DNA from: Conidiobolus incongruus B7586
Taxonomy: Eukaryota > Entomophthoromycota > Entomophthoromycetes > Entomophthorales > Conidiobolaceae
Length of the DNA: 12,588 bases
Assembly: GCA_000697335.1 (NCBI GenBank)
Contig: JNEM01008243.1
Span: 1-12,588 of the forward strand
Reading direction: 5' to 3'
Positions within the stretch are counted from its first letter, which is position 1. Each line of letters opens with the position of its first letter. Shown here piece by piece: positions 11,643 to 12,588 of the stretch. A program made the position numbers and the translations under genes. The notes below the pieces were generated by a model. That model saw only the letters and a program-made list of their open reading frames with translations. It was not told the DNA's origin and did not search any database.

Positions 11643-12588
11643 CTATAAAAATATTATTAATATATCTTGAAAAAAATTATGCATGATTGAAATTTACTGG
11701 ATGTAAAATGATCAGGAATATGCTCCAATTTCAAACAGATTTTAATTAACAAGTTGAAAATGTTAGGAAAACCTGATGAATGGAGACGATGATCCAAATT
11801 CTAAAATCAAGCATATTAATATCAACAATTAAGTATTATATAAAATATATTATACCTTGACAGATTCTAACAACAAAATGGCCAAGCCATTGGTCAAACC
11901 TTCATAATCGTGGAACTGATCCTCAGTAACTCTCTTATGGTAATATTTCAAAATATACGAAAGAATCTTTTCCAATTGGGAAGCTTTGGCCTTTCTAATG
12001 AGGAAACCTATACTTTGGGAGCAGAATTCCTGTAAAAATTGCTGAGTTCCTGATAAATCTAGGAGTGGAGTAACCAGTCTAATTCAATTGTTAATAAATA
12101 ACCTCTGTTTATGATTAATATAAATAATTACTGGAATGTATTAATCAAATTTTGAGATAGTATAGAGCTCAAATATTTAATTAAATATGATAAACTGTAA
12201 AATGTCCACTAAATTTAAATGATTAACCCAAAAATTAATAAAATTATCAATTGAATTGAATTAAATTAAATTTACCTCTATAATTTTATGATTTTGTTGA
12301 TTACTTAATAAAGGTAATAATTTATTGACAATCTGACTGAAATAAGGATATAATTCATCTCTGAGATCTCGAGCCAAACATGGAATTAAACTATTTTAAC
12401 AAATCAGCAATCAATATTCTTAATATATGCTTCGATCAAACTACCTTAGGAAAGGTTCTAAGCTAATTTCAAATTCAATATCTACATTTTCCAATAAAGA
12501 ATTCACAATTTCATCCTTGTGAAAGATTAGTTGTGGCAATGATTTTGTAATATTATCGACTTTTTCATAAAAATCAGTAAATTTAGTA
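3886..12588 (-). CDS. UTP20: UTP20 (DRIM) SSU processome scaffold protein, 5'-partial, six exons in window
   Basis: Spliced CDS: complement(3886..11642, 11698..11800, 11856..12078, 12132..12208, 12276..12390, 12445..>12588), giving 2805 residues in the window and ending in TAG at 3886-3888. UTP20 is a nucleolar U3 snoRNP-associated component of the SSU processome, needed for the early pre-rRNA cleavages that yield 18S rRNA. From memory of human UTP20, matching blocks run in the same order: W-x-F-x-SLSYL-x-KYL (residues ~87-99); FLIRKAK (~133-139); RILYGR in the DRIM block (~1015-1020); FKLLKAIITRK near 5700-5750; YEFESGRET near 5500-5530; LINDDSPTC near 5390-5420; HPHNW-like YPHQW followed by FGLLFSQ near 4825-4890. 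Three acidic inserts and a basic tail are listed separately. The first exon runs off the window; about 60-100 N-terminal residues are missing, so the full protein is probably about 2870-2900 aa. No frameshift or stop interrupts it. Family assignment is near certain; the exon joins are inferred from frame, splice signals and homology. Confidence 0.97.
3889..4071 (-). other. UTP20: Lysine-rich C-terminal tail of UTP20
   Basis: The last 61 residues run from SQKKQQRKEYLKQL through NPQKLAELKVKK and KNKRKREKK to FGDGKKQKK. The segment is charged, probably helical or coiled, and ends in basic clusters resembling nuclear/nucleolar targeting and RNA-binding tails. Human UTP20 has the same arrangement (NPDIAAKKKMKKHKNK..), so NP..A..K-KK is a conserved core. 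Confidence 0.85.
4428..4539 (-). other. UTP20: Acidic linker 3 in UTP20 near the C terminus
   Basis: Encodes about 37 residues rich in Asp, Asn, Glu and Ser (EVEETNGDVNHES.. to ..NNDDDTLD), about in-window residues 2588-2625. The following segment, LDRPVSHILERLSLLARRD, matches human LGRPATLLWLIQKLSRIAKLE, which also follows an acidic insert. The Ser-Asp-Asn-Glu-Asp pattern includes acidic serine contexts typical of CK2 sites; that part is inference. Confidence 0.85.
7078..7116 (-). other. UTP20: Acidic linker 2 in UTP20
   Basis: Encodes NENDDDNDDEEQEDK, about in-window residues 1729-1742, directly after the Gln-rich stretch and before a helical segment (TPFFIHTVVLRHLIPQL). Human UTP20 has a Glu-rich, low-complexity insert at a comparable place, between the AFHFDHKTLEEQM-like segment (here GFHFDVTQEDLDLGM) and the next helices. 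Likely a disordered loop. Confidence 0.85.
7141..7158 (-). repeat. UTP20: Short polyglutamine run (six Gln codons) in UTP20
   Basis: Six consecutive glutamine codons, five CAA and one CAG, following Met-Ser. It begins a low-complexity insert (TEPSIQQNEN..) that leads into the second acidic tract. The interrupted trinucleotide repeat is short and in frame. Confidence 0.9.
9100..9490 (-). other. UTP20: DRIM core block of UTP20
   Basis: About 130 residues strongly like human UTP20: LDIYQTLLLHTDLQIQQKVV, then FDQLKDLLDD, HRAKLLPFITRILYGR (human HRADLFPILMRILYGR; RILYGR lies at about 9243-9260) and a helix pair ending LASLFDLY. This is the start of the DRIM domain, the family's diagnostic region. 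Edges are approximate. Confidence 0.9.
9600..9666 (-). other. UTP20: Acidic linker 1 in UTP20 (just before the DRIM block)
   Basis: Encodes an Asp/Glu/Asn-rich stretch, about in-window residues 879-901 (SNQDDNDNEDDDDEE then ILEEE). Human UTP20 has an acidic linker (EEIEEEP..) at the same place, directly before the DRIM block, so position is conserved while sequence is not. It is probably a disordered loop between helical repeats. Confidence 0.85.
11643..11697 (-). other. Spliceosomal intron, 55 nt, phase 1
   Basis: Donor GTAAAT, acceptor TATAG, with a TATTAATAAT run before the acceptor. Removal forms a Thr codon (A|CA) and continues into NDLVMFPLL. Retention would meet a stop inside the intron. 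Confidence 0.85.
11698..11800 (-). CDS. UTP20: UTP20 internal exon, 103 nt
   Basis: Starts at a codon boundary (NLDHRLHSSGF..) after the acceptor TTTTAG and ends after one base of a threonine codon (phase 1, TCCA|GTAAAT). The peptide resembles human VRNMFHSCTGQAVKLILRKL. A shorter 28-nt version ending at ATCAG|GTTTTC would also keep frame, but the sequence between stays open and helix-like and fits the homolog, so the longer exon is preferred. Confidence 0.82.
11801..11855 (-). other. Spliceosomal intron, 55 nt, phase 0
   Basis: Donor GTATAA, acceptor TTTTAG, body nearly all A/T with ATTAAT upstream of the acceptor. Removal joins ..LLLESVK to NLDHRLHSS.. in frame. Confidence 0.85.
11856..12078 (-). 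CDS. UTP20: UTP20 internal exon, 223 nt
   Basis: The first A completes the split Gln codon; 74 codons follow, ending ..LLLESVK at a phase-0 donor (AAG|GTATAA). It includes EFCSQSIGFLIRKAK, equivalent to human NFAAESFTFLMRKVS, and a helical run YEGLTNGLAILLLESVK equivalent to human VEGVGQLLFEMCKGV. Base composition is clearly richer in GC than the introns on either side. Confidence 0.9.
12079..12131 (-). other. Spliceosomal intron, 53 nt, phase 2
   Basis: Donor GTAATT, acceptor ATTAG. TTATTAACA about 12-20 nt before the acceptor resembles a branch-site motif. Removal restores a Gln codon (CA|A) and leads straight into LVTPLLDLSG. Confidence 0.87.
12132..12208 (-). CDS. UTP20: UTP20 internal exon, 77 nt
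   Basis: Starts at a codon boundary with WTFYSLSYLIKYL, which lines up with human WAFTSLSYLYKYL, one of the clearest N-terminal signatures. It has 25 codons plus two bases of a glutamine codon completed by the next exon (phase 2). The acceptor is TTTAG and the donor GTAATT. Confidence 0.9.
12209..12275 (-). other. Spliceosomal intron, 67 nt, phase 0
   Basis: Donor GTAAAT, acceptor TTTAG, body almost entirely A/T. GGTTAATC near the 3' end is a possible branch site. Removal joins ..KIIE to WTFYSL.., matching the homolog's order. Confidence 0.87.
12276..12390 (-). CDS. UTP20: UTP20 internal exon, 115 nt
   Basis: The first T completes the split serine codon; 38 further codons follow to a phase-0 donor (GAG|GTAAAT). 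The peptide contains LIPCLARDLRDELYPYF, matching human UTP20 LLDLVVQLARDLQMDFYPHF, a conserved N-terminal helix pair. The frame is compatible with both neighbouring exons. Confidence 0.87.
12391..12444 (-). other. Spliceosomal intron, 54 nt, phase 2
   Basis: Donor GTAGTT, acceptor AATAG. Reading through meets a stop at once (AGG TAG), and removal joins two UTP20-like peptides in frame. TGCTGAT about 15-20 nt before the acceptor could serve as branch site. The donor is the weakest of the five. Confidence 0.83.
12445..12588 (-). CDS. UTP20: UTP20 exon at the window edge (5'-partial)
   Basis: From the right edge, the second base onward reads TKFTDFYEKV and continues open for 47 codons, ending in the first two bases of a serine codon (intron phase 2). 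The stretch FYEKV..LIFHKDEIVNSL corresponds to human UTP20 FYKEV..LVYHQNEIVQSL, around human residue 65-90. There is no acceptor AG close to the edge, so the exon starts outside the window. The donor after 12445 is GTAGTT. Confidence 0.85.

Noticed and set aside
11773-11800. A 28-nt mini-exon ending at ATCAG|GTTTTC
   Set aside because: It preserves phase, but the following sequence stays open and helix-like, matches the expected UTP20 peptide length, and reaches a better donor (GTAAAT) that leaves a normal 55-nt intron.

Overview
The window holds most of one eukaryotic nuclear gene and a long, extremely A+T-rich non-coding flank. The gene is on the minus strand and encodes UTP20 (DRIM / U3 small nucleolar RNA-associated protein 20), a very large HEAT-repeat scaffold protein of the small-subunit (SSU) processome. 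The evidence for a eukaryote is the family itself and five short spliceosomal introns with GT..AG ends and A+T-rich bodies. Small introns clustered at the 5' end, one huge intronless exon, coding DNA of moderate GC and nearly A/T-only spacers suggest an A+T-rich fungus, perhaps an early-diverging one. Another compact opisthokont cannot be excluded, and I do not name a species. UAA, UAG and UGA all behave as stops, so the standard code fits.

Layout. Positions 1 to about 3870 hold no gene I can support: the stretch is well over 80% A+T by eye, with a few microsatellites and a small GC-rich hairpin. Positions 3886-12588 hold UTP20, read right to left. I rebuilt six exons: >12588-12445, 12390-12276, 12208-12132, 12078-11856, 11800-11698 and 11642-3886. 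The five introns are 53-67 nt, and their phases (2, 0, 2, 0, 1) join exactly into one frame of 2805 in-window residues. The true start codon and roughly the first 60-100 residues lie beyond position 12588. The ATG at 11628, where the long uninterrupted frame appears to begin, is internal to the protein.

The protein can be followed along almost its whole length against human UTP20 as I remember it. It has an N-terminal helical-repeat region, an acidic linker, the DRIM block with the RILYGR motif, a long alpha-solenoid with two more acidic inserts, and a lysine-rich C-terminal tail. Human UTP20 is about 2785 aa, so the length fits an intact gene.

I found no new system, mobile element, RNA gene, CRISPR array or virus-derived element. 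The points worth a second look are gene-structural: introns confined to the 5' end, an abrupt composition change at the gene's 3' end, lineage-specific acidic and glutamine inserts, and a hairpin in the spacer.
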